DNA from: Micromonospora pisi
GTDB taxonomy: Bacteria; Actinomycetota; Actinomycetes; Mycobacteriales; Micromonosporaceae
NCBI RefSeq assembly: GCF_003633685.1
Contig: NZ_RBKT01000001.1
Location: 7,068,001-7,132,000, forward strand
Direction: 5' to 3'
DNA: 64,000 bases
The notes beneath the pieces are model-generated. The model did no database searches. It was not told the DNA's origin and was given only the letters and a program-made list of their open reading frames with translations. Of this stretch, positions 17,567 to 27,557 are shown piece after piece (position 1 is the first letter of the stretch; each line of letters opens with the position of its first letter). A program made the translations under genes and the position numbers.

Positions 17567-18811
17567 GTGCCTTTTCCCGCTTTTGTGCTGCCGAAGAGGT
17601 CACGGCTTCTGGTGATCCCGGCCGTGATCGTGGCGAGCGTGCTCCTCACGCTGCTCGCATTCTTCGCGTCCCGGGCGGCTGGCGTAGGACAGACACGGGC
17701 GGCTGGCGCCGGACGAGCGCCGTCAACGGCGGGAGCGATCGCGGTCGTCAACGGGTTCGACGCGTGTGGTGAGGGATGGACGGGCCCGGCCACCGGCGGA
17801 GCCTTCGACTTCGCTGTGTCGAACTCCACCATCGCCGGCGAAGCGATCTATCTCGAGGGAGCCGACGACCATAAGGTGTACGCCGAGGCCGAGGGCCTCG
17901 GACCGAGTACCGTATACCATCTGAAGGTTACCCTCGCCGACGGACGGTACCGCTTCGTCTGCATACCGACCGGCAACGATCCCATCGCCGGGCCCGTGGT
18001 CACGGTGCACGATGCCCCCGCCGGGCTCGTCCTCACCCCCGGCATCCAGGTCGTGACCCGCGCCGACCTGCTCCCCGCTGCCCGCGCGTATAACGCGTGG
18101 GTCCGCGCCCGCGTGACGGGGTTGGCGACCGACGCACGCCGGCTCAACACGGCGATCACGGGCGGCGACCGGGGTGCCTCCCAAGCGGCCTGGTTGACCG
18201 CCCAGCAGGACTACTCCCGGCTGGGCGCCGCCTACGGCGCCTTCGGCGATCTGGCCGACGCCATTGACGGGGATCCGGCCCCCGGCACCACGGCGCTCGA
18301 TGACCCCGACCTACACGGGCTACGCAGGATCGAAGGACTGCTGTGGAGCGGCCGACCGGTCACCGACGCCGCGCCTGCCGCCCGGCAGCTCACCACGGAC
18401 GTCGGGTCCCTCGACGCGACGCTCGCCACGACCCCGGTCAACGCTATCGATCTCGGCCTACGCTCGCACGAGATCCTCGAGGACGCCATCCAGTTCACCC
18501 TGACCGGCGCGGACGACGGCGGTTCGCATACTGGTCTGGCCGTGATCGCAGCCGACATCGACGCGACGCGCGCCGTGCTCGACCCGATCCGGCCCCTCGT
18601 CGCACCGCGCTATCCCGAACTGAGAGACACCGAAGCGTGGCTGACCCGCAGCGCCGCGCTCGTCGCCTCCTACGCGACCGGGAGCACGTGGCGCCCCCTG
18701 GATTCGCTGGACCGTGCCCAGCGCGAGGCGCTCGACGCTGATCTCGAGCGCACCGTCGAACTGCTCGCCCCGGTCGCTTCGATCACCGACCCGAGGGTGG
18801 CGGACCGATGA
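17567..18811 (+). CDS. efeO: EfeO-type iron uptake protein (cupredoxin-like plus M75/imelysin domain)
   Basis: This 414-aa protein starts at GTG 17567 with an N-terminal membrane anchor or signal (RSRLLVIPAVIVASVLLTLL). A cupredoxin-like domain covers about 60-150 (FDFAVSNSTIAGEAIYLEG, YRFVCIP). An M75 peptidase-like EfeO domain covers about 160-400. The canonical H-x-x-E metal motif of EfeO is replaced by RRIE in LRRIEGLLW (near 250). EfeO binds ferric iron or heme outside the membrane and works with EfeB and the EfeU permease. Its stop overlaps the efeB start (ATGA). No efeU is present in the window. Confidence 0.85.
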   Translation: MPFPAFVLPKRSRLLVIPAVIVASVLLTLLAFFASRAAGVGQTRAAGAGRAPSTAGAIAVVNGFDACGEGWTGPATGGAFDFAVSNSTIAGEAIYLEGADDHKVYAEAEGLGPSTVYHLKVTLADGRYRFVCIPTGNDPIAGPVVTVHDAPAGLVLTPGIQVVTRADLLPAARAYNAWVRARVTGLATDARRLNTAITGGDRGASQAAWLTAQQDYSRLGAAYGAFGDLADAIDGDPAPGTTALDDPDLHGLRRIEGLLWSGRPVTDAAPAARQLTTDVGSLDATLATTPVNAIDLGLRSHEILEDAIQFTLTGADDGGSHTGLAVIAADIDATRAVLDPIRPLVAPRYPELRDTEAWLTRSAALVASYATGSTWRPLDSLDRAQREALDADLERTVELLAPVASITDPRVADR

Positions 18812-20064
18812 GCGGGAACGAACCCACCCGGATCGTCGGGCGGCGCGGATTCCTCGGCGCCGGTATCGGCGCGGCCGCGGTCGCCGCCGGTATCGGCACG
18901 GCCGCGAGCGGCGTCGGCCGTGGCACGGCGAACGTGACCCCCGAGAAAAGCCCGCCCGCGCCCCGCCGGTTCGCCTTCCACGGCGCCCACCAGCAGGGCA
19001 TCATCACCCCGCCCCAGGCCGCGTCGGCCTTCCTCGCGCTCGACGTCACGGCGGCGAACCGCTCCGAGCTGCAGGAACTGTTCCAGTCGATCACCGCACG
19101 CGCACGGTTTCTCACCGCTGGTGGTGCGCCGGAGACCGTCGGCATCACGGCGCCGCCGTCGGATTCCGGCGTCGTCGGACCCGAGGTCGGGCCCGACGGG
19201 CTCACCGTCACGCTGTCAGTGGGCGCGAGCCTCTTCGACCACCGCTACGGGCTGGGCGAGCGGATCCCCGCAAGGCTGCGCACGATGCCGGACTTCCCCA
19301 ACGACGCGCTGCGTCGCGATGTCTGCGACGGGGACCTCATGCTGCAGCTGCGCGCCGACCACGCCGACACGGTGATCCACGCGATGCGCGACATCACCCG
19401 GGCCGCGCGCGGTGGGGTGCAGGTCCGATGGCGAATGGACGGGTTCATCTCCCCGCCTCGCCCGAGCGGCACGCCGCGCAACCTCATGGGATTCAAGGAC
19501 GGCACCGCGAACCCGGACATCGACGACCCGGCGCAGATGGCCCGACTGGTCTGGGCCGCGACCGATGGGAGCGAGCCTGCCTGGACCGCGGGCGGCAGCT
19601 ACCACGTCGTCCGGCTCATCCGCATGCTCGTCGAGTTCTGGGATCGTGTCTCACTGCGCGAGCAGGAGAACATGATCGGGCGCTCGCGCGACGTCGGCGC
19701 ACCCCTGACCGGCGTCCGGGAGACGGACGCGCCGGATTATCTGAACGATCCGAACGGCGACGCGATCCCCACCGGCGCGCACATCCGGCTCGCGAACCCG
19801 CGCACGCCCACGACCGACTCCTCGCGGCTGCTCCGCCGTGGCTACAACTACGACGCGGGCCTGGACGCCAACGGCCAGCTCGACATGGGCCTTATCTTCA
19901 CGACCTTCAACCAGGATCTCGAGCGGCAGTTCGCCACCGTGCAACGGCGGCTGGTCGACGAGGCCCTGACCGACTACATCTCCCCGTTCGGCGGCGGCTA
20001 CTACTTCGCGCTGCCCGGCGCCCAGGACGAGCACGACTGGCTCGGCCGCACCCTCATGAGCTGA
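18808..20064 (+). CDS. efeB: EfeB: Tat-exported Dyp-type deferrochelatase/peroxidase
   Basis: This 418-aa protein carries a twin-arginine signal (VGRRGFLGAGIGAAAVAAG). The Dyp-type peroxidase fold has the GxxDG signature FKDGTANPDIDDP and a probable proximal heme ligand His in GAHIRLANPR. WDRVSLREQENMIGRSRD is also typical of EfeB. The enzyme acts outside the membrane on heme or peroxide in Fe uptake. It is translated by coupling to efeO (4-nt overlap). Motifs and length look intact. Confidence 0.92.
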   Translation: MSGNEPTRIVGRRGFLGAGIGAAAVAAGIGTAASGVGRGTANVTPEKSPPAPRRFAFHGAHQQGIITPPQAASAFLALDVTAANRSELQELFQSITARARFLTAGGAPETVGITAPPSDSGVVGPEVGPDGLTVTLSVGASLFDHRYGLGERIPARLRTMPDFPNDALRRDVCDGDLMLQLRADHADTVIHAMRDITRAARGGVQVRWRMDGFISPPRPSGTPRNLMGFKDGTANPDIDDPAQMARLVWAATDGSEPAWTAGGSYHVVRLIRMLVEFWDRVSLREQENMIGRSRDVGAPLTGVRETDAPDYLNDPNGDAIPTGAHIRLANPRTPTTDSSRLLRRGYNYDAGLDANGQLDMGLIFTTFNQDLERQFATVQRRLVDEALTDYISPFGGGYYFALPGAQDEHDWLGRTLMS

Positions 20065-20098
20065 CCTCTCCAGAAAGTCAAGTGGAAGGAACCACGTA

Positions 20099-21805
20099 AT
20101 GCCGCTCGTCCGTCCCCTAGGTGCCGCCGCCGCGGTCGCCGCGCTAGCCGCAGCGGTCGCGATCGGCGGCGTGTATACCGCCGAGACATCGGTGAACGCC
20201 GCGCCCAAGGCCGACAACTCCGCCAAAACGGCGACCCCGATCAAGCACGTCGTGGTGATCTACGACGAGAACAACTCGTTCGACCATTACTTCGGCACCT
20301 ACCCGCACGCGGCCAACACCGACGGCACAACGTTCAAGGCCGTGCCCGGCACGCCAATCCCGAACAACTACATCTCCCACCCGGAGCTGCTCACCAAGAA
20401 CCCGAACGCCTTCAACCCGCAGCGTCTGGACGCGGCACACGCGCTCACCTGCGACCAGAGCCACTCCTACGGCAGCGAGCAGAAGGCCTTCGATGGCGGT
20501 CTGATGGACCGTTTCGTCGAGGAGACCGAGACCAGCAGTTGCAGCCCCTCCACCCTGTACGGCACCGACGGCATCGTCATGGACTACTACGACGGCAACA
20601 CCGTGACGGCGCTGTGGAACCTCGCCCAGAACTACTCGATGAGCGACAACAGCTTCAGCACCGGCTTCGGCCCGTCGACGCCGGGTGCCCTCAACCTGGT
20701 CTCGGGCAACACGTCCGGCGCGCTCACCGTCAACTCCGTTACGGGAAACCCGACCTCGACGACGACCAGCACCGTGACGAGTGACCCTGACCCGTACTAC
20801 GACGACTGCGCCGACAACAACCACACCAAAACCAGCAACCTCATCAAGATGACCGGCAAAAACATCGGCGACCTGCTCAACCAGCGCCGCGTCAGCTGGG
20901 GCTGGTTCCAGGACGGCTTCACGCCGACCACGACCGCGGCCAACAGCCCGACCGGCTACGCCGTCTGCGGCGCCCAGGTGCCGATCACGGCCGAGAACGC
21001 GAACTTCCCGCTCGGTGCCTACGTGCCGCACCACGCGCCGTTCGCGTACTACCAGTCGACCTCGAACCCGCACCACCTGCTGCCCGCCTCGCTCGATGAG
21101 GTCGGTCACGACGGTCAGGCCAACCACAACTACGACGTGAGCTACTTCTACCAGGCGCTGGCCGCCAACAAGCTCCCCGCGGTCTCCTTCGTGAAGGCGG
21201 CGGCCGCCCAGGATGGACACCCTGGCAGCTCCAACCCGGTCGACGAGCAGATCTCCCTGGTCAAGGAGATCAACGCGATCGAGGCGTCGCCCGAGTGGGC
21301 CGACACCGCGATCGTGCTCGCCTATGACGACTCCGACGGCTGGTACGACCACGTGGTCGCCCCGATCACCAACGGCAGCGCCGCCGCCGGCAACTCCGCG
21401 ATCTGCACCAATGCCGCGATTCTCGACATCGGCGGCGAGCAGAACCGATGCGGCCCGGGCCCCCGCCAGCCGCTCCTGGTGATCTCGCCGTTCGCGAAGA
21501 AGAACTTCATCGACCACACCCTGACCACCCAGTCGTCGATCCTGAAGCTCATCGAGGACAACTGGAGCACCGGCCAGATCGGCGGCGTCTCGGCGGACGC
21601 CTCCGCGGGAACTCTGAACAACATGTTCGACTTCAAGGCTCCCCCGGGGCAGGCGACCCGCCTGACCCTTGCCGCCAACGGCACCGTCGCGTCGGTCATC
21701 AAGGTGCACGGGCACGGACAACCCCCGGCACCCGGGTGCGGCGACTCCCCGGACCCCGGCAAGCCCGGCCCCGGTGAGGCCGCGCCCCCACAGCCGGGCT
21801 GCTGA
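20099..21805 (+). CDS. secreted phosphoesterase / phospholipase C-like acid phosphatase
   Basis: This 568-aa protein has a hydrophobic N-terminal signal (LGAAAAVAALAAAVAIGGVY). A PF04185 phosphoesterase domain starts at about 45 with HVVVIYDENNSFDHYFGTYP and includes NFPLGAYVPHHAPFAYY, FVKAAAAQDGHPG and YDDSDGWYDHVVAP. The C-terminus is a Pro/Gly-rich tail with two Cys. AAGTGGAAGGAAC lies before the ATG. The gene sits 34 bp after efeB, so the same transcript is likely. The substrate (phospholipid or phosphomonoester) cannot be told from sequence. Confidence 0.85.
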   Translation: MPLVRPLGAAAAVAALAAAVAIGGVYTAETSVNAAPKADNSAKTATPIKHVVVIYDENNSFDHYFGTYPHAANTDGTTFKAVPGTPIPNNYISHPELLTKNPNAFNPQRLDAAHALTCDQSHSYGSEQKAFDGGLMDRFVEETETSSCSPSTLYGTDGIVMDYYDGNTVTALWNLAQNYSMSDNSFSTGFGPSTPGALNLVSGNTSGALTVNSVTGNPTSTTTSTVTSDPDPYYDDCADNNHTKTSNLIKMTGKNIGDLLNQRRVSWGWFQDGFTPTTTAANSPTGYAVCGAQVPITAENANFPLGAYVPHHAPFAYYQSTSNPHHLLPASLDEVGHDGQANHNYDVSYFYQALAANKLPAVSFVKAAAAQDGHPGSSNPVDEQISLVKEINAIEASPEWADTAIVLAYDDSDGWYDHVVAPITNGSAAAGNSAICTNAAILDIGGEQNRCGPGPRQPLLVISPFAKKNFIDHTLTTQSSILKLIEDNWSTGQIGGVSADASAGTLNNMFDFKAPPGQATRLTLAANGTVASVIKVHGHGQPPAPGCGDSPDPGKPGPGEAAPPQPGC

Positions 21806-21817
21806 CCCTCAGGTCCG

Positions 21818-21854
21818 AAAGGGGCGGGACCGGCTTCGGCCAGCCCGCCCCTTT
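21818..21854 (+). terminator. terminator of the efeO-efeB-phosphoesterase operon
   Basis: AAAGGGGCGGG pairs perfectly with CCCGCCCCTTT around a 15-base loop, 13 bp after the phosphoesterase stop. Confidence 0.8.
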
Positions 21855-21891
21855 GGGCCTGTCTCGTGAAGGGTGTTTCCGGCGATCTTGG

Positions 21892-22605
21892 TTAGTAGGT
21901 TTCAGCGGTTGGGAAGCGGTCGTTGAAGGTGATGGCGAAGGCGTTCAACGCGGGTTTCCACCGCATCGCCCACCGCGTCCTGCCGGTCCCGGTCGGGTCC
22001 AACGATCGGGTCACCAGGTACAGACACTTCAACGCCGCCTGCTCGTTCGGGAAGTGCCCCCGGGCCTTGACCGCCCGCCGGTAGCGGGCGTTCAACGACT
22101 CGATCGCGTTCGTCGAGCAGATCACCTTCCGGATCTCGAGGTCGTAGTCGAGGAACGGGATGAACTCCGCCCAGGCGTTGTCCCACAACCGGATCACGGC
22201 CGGGTGGCGCCCGCCCCACTTCTCCGCCAGGTCGTCGAACGCGGCCCAGGCCGCGGTCGCGTTGACCGCGGTGTAGATCGGCTTGACGTCCCGCTTCAAC
22301 TCGTCCCAGCACCTGCGTGACGTCAACCGGAACGTGTTACGGATCAAGTGAATGATGCACGTCTGCACGATCGTGCGGGGCCACACGTTCGTGACGACCT
22401 CCGGCAGCCCTTTCAACCCGTCGCAGACGAGGAAGAACACGTCCTTGATACCCCGGTTACGCAGGTCGGTCAGCACGCTCATCCAGAACTTCGCACCCTC
22501 ACCACCGGTCCCGGCCCACAACCCGAGAACGTCCTTGTCCCCGTCGAGGGTGACCCCGATCGCGGCGTAGAACGGCCGGTTGCTCACCTGCCCATCCCTG
22601 ACCTT
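21892..22605 (-). pseudogene. IS256-family (mutator) transposase, C-terminal part
   Basis: About 237 codons remain. They start KVRDGQVSNRPFYAAIGV and contain VFFLVCDGLKGLPEVV, QTCIIHLIRNTFR and the conserved Glu region STNAIESLNARYRR, ending AITFNDRFPTAETY. The N-terminal half, with the first catalytic Asp (the residue before VKVRDG), was removed by the ISL3 insertion at 22606. The left IS end probably lies near 21867. Confidence 0.85.
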
Positions 22606-24275
22606 GGCTCTGTCGCTGATCTTGTGATGTGGACGGTTCCGTCCCGCTCGTCGTTACTTCGTTGATCATGTCCAGCGTGTTCGCTTGGGGAGCGGTTGCT
22701 GCCGCATCTGTCCGGTCTGTCGATCGAGGTGGTTGAGCAGCGTGACGGCATGGTGGTGTTGTCGGGCCGGATCCGGGCGACGACCGCGCGGTGCGGTCGG
22801 TGTCGGCAACCGTCAAGCCGGATTCATGGGCGCTATCAGCGGCGGTTGCGTGACGTCGCTGTAGCTGGGATGGCCTTGGTGCTGCAGGTGCAGGTTCGGC
22901 GATTCCGCTGCGACAACACCGGTTGCCCGGCGAAGACCTTCGTCGAACAGGTCGAAGGGGTGACCACGCCGCATGCGCGGTTAACGGCGGGCCCGAAAGT
23001 CACGCTGACGCAGATCGGTCTCGCGTTAGCCGGCCGGGCCGGTTCCCGCCTCGCTGTGGTCATCGGATCTGCCGCAGGCCGTGACACGCTGTTGCGACTG
23101 GTCAAGGCTTTGCCCGATCCACCGCAGGCCCCGATCACGGTGCTCGGCGTCGATGACTTCGCGTTCCGGCGAGGGCGCCACTACGGCACCGTTCTCATCG
23201 ACATGGCCAGCCACCGGCCCGTGGACATGTTCGACGGCCGTGACGGTGACAGCCTCGCCGCTTGGCTGCGGCAACACCCCGAGATCGAGGTGATCTGCCG
23301 GGACCGCGCCGGTGGATATGGTGAAGGCGCCCGCCTGGGTGCGCCGAACGCAGTACAGGTCGCGGACCGGTTCCACCTCTGGCAGAACTTGGGCCAGGCG
23401 GTCGAGAAGACCGTCAACGCGTATCGGTCCCGGCTCGCCTCGCCGGCCCCACCGCCCGCCGACGACACCATGCCCGCCCAACTGCGGCAACTACCCGAGC
23501 TCAAGATCGTTACCCGGCTTCGTGAGCACCACGCCGCCGTCCACGAACTGGCCTCTCAAGGGTGGAACAAATCAGCGATCGCCCGCAAACTCGGCCTTCA
23601 CCACGCCACCGTCCGCAAATACCTCAACGCCGCCACCGCCGCCGAGTTGACCGTCGTGTCCGAGCAACGCGCACCTGGTCGACGACTACGTCGCCTACCT
23701 GCACCAGCGTTGGAACGAAGGCGAACGCAACGCCACCCAACTGTTCCGCGAAATCAAACACCAGGGCTATCCCGGCGGCGAGCTCGTTGTCCAGCGCTAC
23801 CTGCGCCGCTTTCGCCGCGGCCGAGGCCACGCCCCGGACCCGGGTCCGAAACCACCATCAGTGCGCCAGGTGACCTCATGGATCATGACCCATCCCGACC
23901 ACCTCGATCCCCGCGGCGCGATCAAGCTGCGCGATGTCCGCAGCCGCGACCGTGATCTGAACCGGCTGGTCAAACACGTTCGAGCTTTCGCGGTCATGAT
24001 GACCGGCCGCCCCGGCGACCGCCTCGAGGAATGGATCACCGCTATCGAACACGACCCCCTCACACCGCTGGCGGGATTCGCCCGCAACCTGCGCCGCGAC
24101 CTCGACGCGGTCCGCAACGGCCTTACCCTGGCGCACAGCTCCGGAGCGGTCGAAGGCAACATCAACCGCCTCAAGATGATCAAACGCCAAATGTTCGGCC
24201 GCGCCAGTCTCGACCTGCTCCGCAAACGCGTCCTACTCACGCACTGACCTACTTCACACAACCGGCGACCGAGCC
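22606..24275 (+). mobile_element. ISL3-family insertion sequence, degenerate
   Basis: The element is about 1670 bp. Imperfect inverted repeats begin GGCTCTGTCGCTGATCTTGT at the left; the right end read inward begins GGCTCGGTCGCCGGTTGTGT. It separates an IS256 fragment from the RT chimera. Its transposase is frameshifted. Confidence 0.8.
22669..24247 (+). pseudogene. ISL3-family transposase with two frameshifts
   Basis: The frame from ATG 22669 (MSSVFA) needs a 1-nt correction near 22683 to join LLPHLSGLSIEVVEQ. The zinc-finger and DDE parts follow (CGRCRQPSSRIHGRYQRR, VLGVDDFAFRRGRHYGTVLI, VADRFHLWQNL). A second shift near 23670 is needed to reach the C-terminal half (VDDYVAYLHQRWNEGERNAT, SSGAVEGNINRLKMIKRQMF), which ends at 24247. 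It is clearly related to the intact transposase at 12138-13718 but is a different element. Confidence 0.85.
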
Positions 24276-24958
24276 CTTATGTGCACCACCCGGGTCTTGG
24301 CCTGCGACAGCCGCAGACCCAGCGGGGCGAGTACTTCAGCGATGTCTTCGCGCAGATTCTCCACGTCGTCTCGGCTGCCGTGCACGAGTACGACGAAGTC
24401 GTCCGCGTAGCGGACGATCCGCCAGGTCGGCAGGCCCTTGCCGCGACGAGCGTGACGGCGGTAGAGAGTGCCCATCGTCCCGTCCGGCTTCCACGGCGCC
24501 ATCACGTGCTCGTCGAGCGCGCTCAGCGCGATGTTGGCCAGTAGCGGTGACAGGATCCCTCCCTGCGGGGTGCCGGTGTTGGGGTTTTCCCGGGGCAGGC
24601 GTAGCACCAGGATGCGTATCGTGTGCACGGTCCGTGGCCGGCCCGGGCGTTTTGGTCGAGATCGTGTCGCGTGATGGCGTGCGAGCAGGTCGCGGTGCCA
24701 ACGCAGTACGGTGTCCGGGCGTACCAGCATCTGCAATCCGCGCAGCACGTGCCGCGGCAACCGGTGCAGCAGAGCGGCCAGGAACGCCCGATCGCTCGGC
24801 TGAAACAGCGGTCGCTGTTCGCCCGGTTGCCGCTGCAGGATCGTGATCTGGTGACGTAACGCCAGGATCTCAGCATCCTTGTTCCGGTCGCTCGTCCGCA
24901 GGAGGCGCAGCATCGTGGGCGCGTTCGTCACGCCCAGGTACGTGAGTCGAAGCAGCAC
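24276..24958 (-). pseudogene. chimera: rve-type transposase N-terminus joined to a group II intron RT fragment
   Basis: One uninterrupted minus-strand frame. The first 125 residues match the N-terminus of the rve-type IS found at 39846-40943 (LTYLGVTNAPTMLRLL, AEILALRHQITILQRQ, RLPRENP). At 24578-24590 it passes directly into group II intron reverse transcriptase sequence: GTPQGGILSPLLANIALSAL, then the catalytic YADD in RIVRYADDFVVLVHG, and LGLRLSQAKTRVVHI. The RT is cut at its C-terminus by the ISL3 end. The product lacks RT fingers and the maturase domain, so it is not expected to be an active RT. Confidence 0.8.
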
Positions 24959-25437
24959 GGATGATTATGTTGCCGTAGCGAGCGACGGCCTGTGTAGCGC
25001 GTCCGGCTCAGGTGGCAGCCGTCGAGGTCCTGGGATGATGAGACAGCTCTCTCACCTGCTCGGATGGAGATTTCGGCAAGCGCAACCTTGAGGACGGTGC
25101 GTGTTCATCAGCAAGTCCGGTACCTGGGGGCGCGGTCCGTCTGGTTCTGCTCGAGGATCCGGCGGAGAGCCGCAAGCCGCTGGAGGAGTTGGCCAGGAAG
25201 GTCGCCGGCCGAATGTGATCGGATTGCCCGCCGTGGCCCGGTGGCCGATTCACCGAGAGTGGGTGGGGTCGGTGCCGCCCGGCCGGCGTCCGTCGCGACG
25301 AGCCCTCATCCGCCTGGCACCGTGGTGAAGCCGGCGCCGTCGAGCCGTCGAGCGGTCGCCGGGCGTGAAGACGACCGCTCGACGGGTCACGTGCGTTGCC
25401 GTGCCGCGGGCGGCAGGCCCGAAGGGTCGGCGACCCG
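24959..25437. other. decayed intergenic stretch
   Basis: Most has no gene. A short plus-strand tail reads VRLVLLEDPAESRKPLEELA and stops at a TGA near 25220. It looks like the C-terminus of a lost protein that I cannot identify. Confidence 0.35.
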
Positions 25438-27045
25438 TCAGGCGGCGACGATGTTCGGGCGCCCGGATTCGACCGCGTACGACGCGCTCGTGTAGACGGG
25501 CGTCCTGCGTACCGCGATGGTGTCGACGACGCGGATGTCGGTCCGCCACACCTGCCGGTCCACGCGGACGCGCAGATAGCCGCGGCGCGACCCGTCGAAG
25601 TAGCGCACATGCGGGTTGAGCAACGGGTTCGTCGCCTTGATCGGGGCGTCGAAGGCGACCGGGAAGTCCGAGCTGATCGACGTGGCCACGAACTCGACCG
25701 CCACGCTCGGTGAGGCTGGGTCGTCGAAATCGAGCTTCAGGTCGCTCATCCAGGTCGAGTGGATGTCGCCCGCGAGTACCACCGGATTACTCACCCGTCC
25801 GGCGGCCAGCAGCCCGAGCAGGCGGTCGCGCTGTGGTGCGTACCCGTCCCACTGGTCGAGGTTGGACATCGTCGGCGGCACCAGGGCCGGGTTGGGGAAC
25901 CGGATCCGGCTCATCATGACCTGCTGGGCGACGACGTTCCATCGCGCCGAGGACCGCAACAGTCCCTGGTTGAGCCAACGTTCCTGGTCTTCGCCGGTCA
26001 AGGTGCCCGCGGTGTTCGTCCGACCGGCGCCCTCCGGTCCGAAGTCCCCCGGGAACCCGCCGGGCTGGTCGGATCGGTACTGCCGGGTGTCCAGGACGTT
26101 GAACCGGGCCAGCCGGCCGAAGTCGAACCGGCGGAAGATCCGCAGATCGGCGCTGCCCGGTCGCAGGTCGGCCCGGATCGGCATGTGCTCGTAGTACGCC
26201 TGGTACGCGTTGGCGCGCTGCCTGGCGAATTGCTCGGGGGTCTGCCGAGCGGCCCCGGTGTCGTCGACCTCGTCGAGGTGGCCCGCGTAGTTGTTCTCGG
26301 TCTCGTGGTCGTCCCAGGTCACGATCCAGGGAAAGGCGGCGTGCGCGGCCTGCAGCGCCGGATCGGTCTTGTACTGGGCGTGCCGGTTGCGGTAGTCGCT
26401 CAACGTGCTCAGCTGGTCGAGGCCCGGGGTCTGCGGGGCGACGTGGGCGCGGTCGGCGAACGCGCTGCGCGGGTCGTACTCGTAGATGTAGTCGCCGAGG
26501 TGCAGCACCACGTCGAGGTCCTCGTCAGCGAGCCCCCAGTACGCCGGCCAGTAGCCGTTCTGGAAGTCCTGGCAGTTGACAATGCCGAAGTTCAGCCGGG
26601 ACGGGTCGGCCCACGGGCTCGGGGCGGTGCGGGTACGCCCGACCGGACTGAGCTCGCCCAGGGCGCGGAATCGGTAGAAGTACTCCCGGCCGGGCTCCAG
26701 CCCGCGTGCGTCCACGTGTACCGAGTGGCCAAGTTCCGGCCGGGCCCGGGTCACGCCGTGCCGTACCACGCGCCGGAACCGTTCGTCGTGCGCCACCTGC
26801 CAGGCCACCTCGACCGGCCGGCGCAGTGAACCGGCGTCGTAGAGGTCGTGCACCAGGCGGGTCCAGAGGATGACCGCGTCCGGTAGCGGATCGCCGCTGG
26901 CCACACCGAGCTTGAACGGCGCGGCCGTCGACGTACCGTGGGCGGCGGCCGGACCCGTGGCGGCGGCGACGGGCAGCACTGCCGCACCCACCGAGGCCGC
27001 CGCGCCGGCCATGAGTTGTCTTCTGCTGACCAGGTGTTCGGACAC
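25438..27045 (-). CDS. phoD: PhoD-family alkaline phosphatase / phosphodiesterase, Tat-exported
   Basis: This 535-aa protein starts at a GTG preceded by GGAGGTAAC. A Tat signal (SRRQLMAGAAASVGAAVLPV) is followed by a Fn-like PhoD_N domain at about 40-140 (FKLGVASGDPLPDAVILWTR). The metallophosphatase core has NCQDFQNGYW, VLHLGDYIYEY, WDDHETENNYAG, RQYRSDQP and VLAGDIHSTW, which supply the metal ligands. It releases phosphate from phosphoesters at the cell surface. No PHO box was recognised upstream. The gene looks complete. Confidence 0.92.
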   Translation of the reverse strand: MSEHLVSRRQLMAGAAASVGAAVLPVAAATGPAAAHGTSTAAPFKLGVASGDPLPDAVILWTRLVHDLYDAGSLRRPVEVAWQVAHDERFRRVVRHGVTRARPELGHSVHVDARGLEPGREYFYRFRALGELSPVGRTRTAPSPWADPSRLNFGIVNCQDFQNGYWPAYWGLADEDLDVVLHLGDYIYEYDPRSAFADRAHVAPQTPGLDQLSTLSDYRNRHAQYKTDPALQAAHAAFPWIVTWDDHETENNYAGHLDEVDDTGAARQTPEQFARQRANAYQAYYEHMPIRADLRPGSADLRIFRRFDFGRLARFNVLDTRQYRSDQPGGFPGDFGPEGAGRTNTAGTLTGEDQERWLNQGLLRSSARWNVVAQQVMMSRIRFPNPALVPPTMSNLDQWDGYAPQRDRLLGLLAAGRVSNPVVLAGDIHSTWMSDLKLDFDDPASPSVAVEFVATSISSDFPVAFDAPIKATNPLLNPHVRYFDGSRRGYLRVRVDRQVWRTDIRVVDTIAVRRTPVYTSASYAVESGRPNIVAA

Positions 27046-27252
27046 GTGTTACCTCCAGGGTGGCTGGGTTCGTCGGCTCACTCTGGCGAGTGGAATCGAC
27101 CGGCCACCCAACACGACCCGAACATCTGGGGGCCGGCGGCGGCAGGCCGTCGTCAGGCGCGAAGCGTGGCCATACGCTGGAACCACACTGGATCAGCTCG
27201 ATCGCCCATTCGTCGTCGGCGGTGGCCGGGTAGCCGCCGTGGGAGGTGGGAC

Positions 27253-27540
27253 GTGCGCATCGCCAGCTACAACGTCGAGAACCTGTTCAACCGGGCGCGC
27301 GCTCTCGACCAGCGGACCTGGTCGGCCGGGCGGCCGGTCCTGGAGGCGTTCCAGCGGGTCTGCGAGCTGTTGGAGGAGCCGACGTACACGGCCGAGGTCA
27401 AGGACGGCATCCTCGGCGAACTGCAGCACCTCGGTCTGCGTCGCGGAGACACGGCGCCGGCATCGCTTCCAGCGGTGGCGGGATCGACCGGTCGTCGTTG
27501 TCGAGCCTGGTCAACACAGCCCATACGTGGGTCGGGCTGA
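27253..27540 (+). pseudogene. endonuclease/exonuclease/phosphatase-family protein, N-terminal fragment
   Basis: A GTG start with GGGAGGTGGG upstream gives MRIASYNVENLFNRARAL. It continues to VCELLEEPTYTAEVKDGILG and then runs out of recognisable sequence near 27450, just before the IS6 remnant. SYNVENLF is the first metal-binding motif (Asn) of the EEP fold. The remaining four-fifths of the protein are missing. Confidence 0.7.
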
Positions 27541-27557
27541 GCCCGTTGAGGACAGCG

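Noticed and set aside
20144-21721. 525-codon minus-strand frame opposite the phosphoesterase gene
   Set aside because: It is an antisense shadow of a well-supported gene, Val/Arg/Gly-rich with no domains. High GC makes such frames common.
12138-24247. The two ISL3 elements as ends of one composite transposon
   Set aside because: They are in opposite orientation and clearly different in sequence, with unrelated ISs between them. Nothing suggests joint movement.
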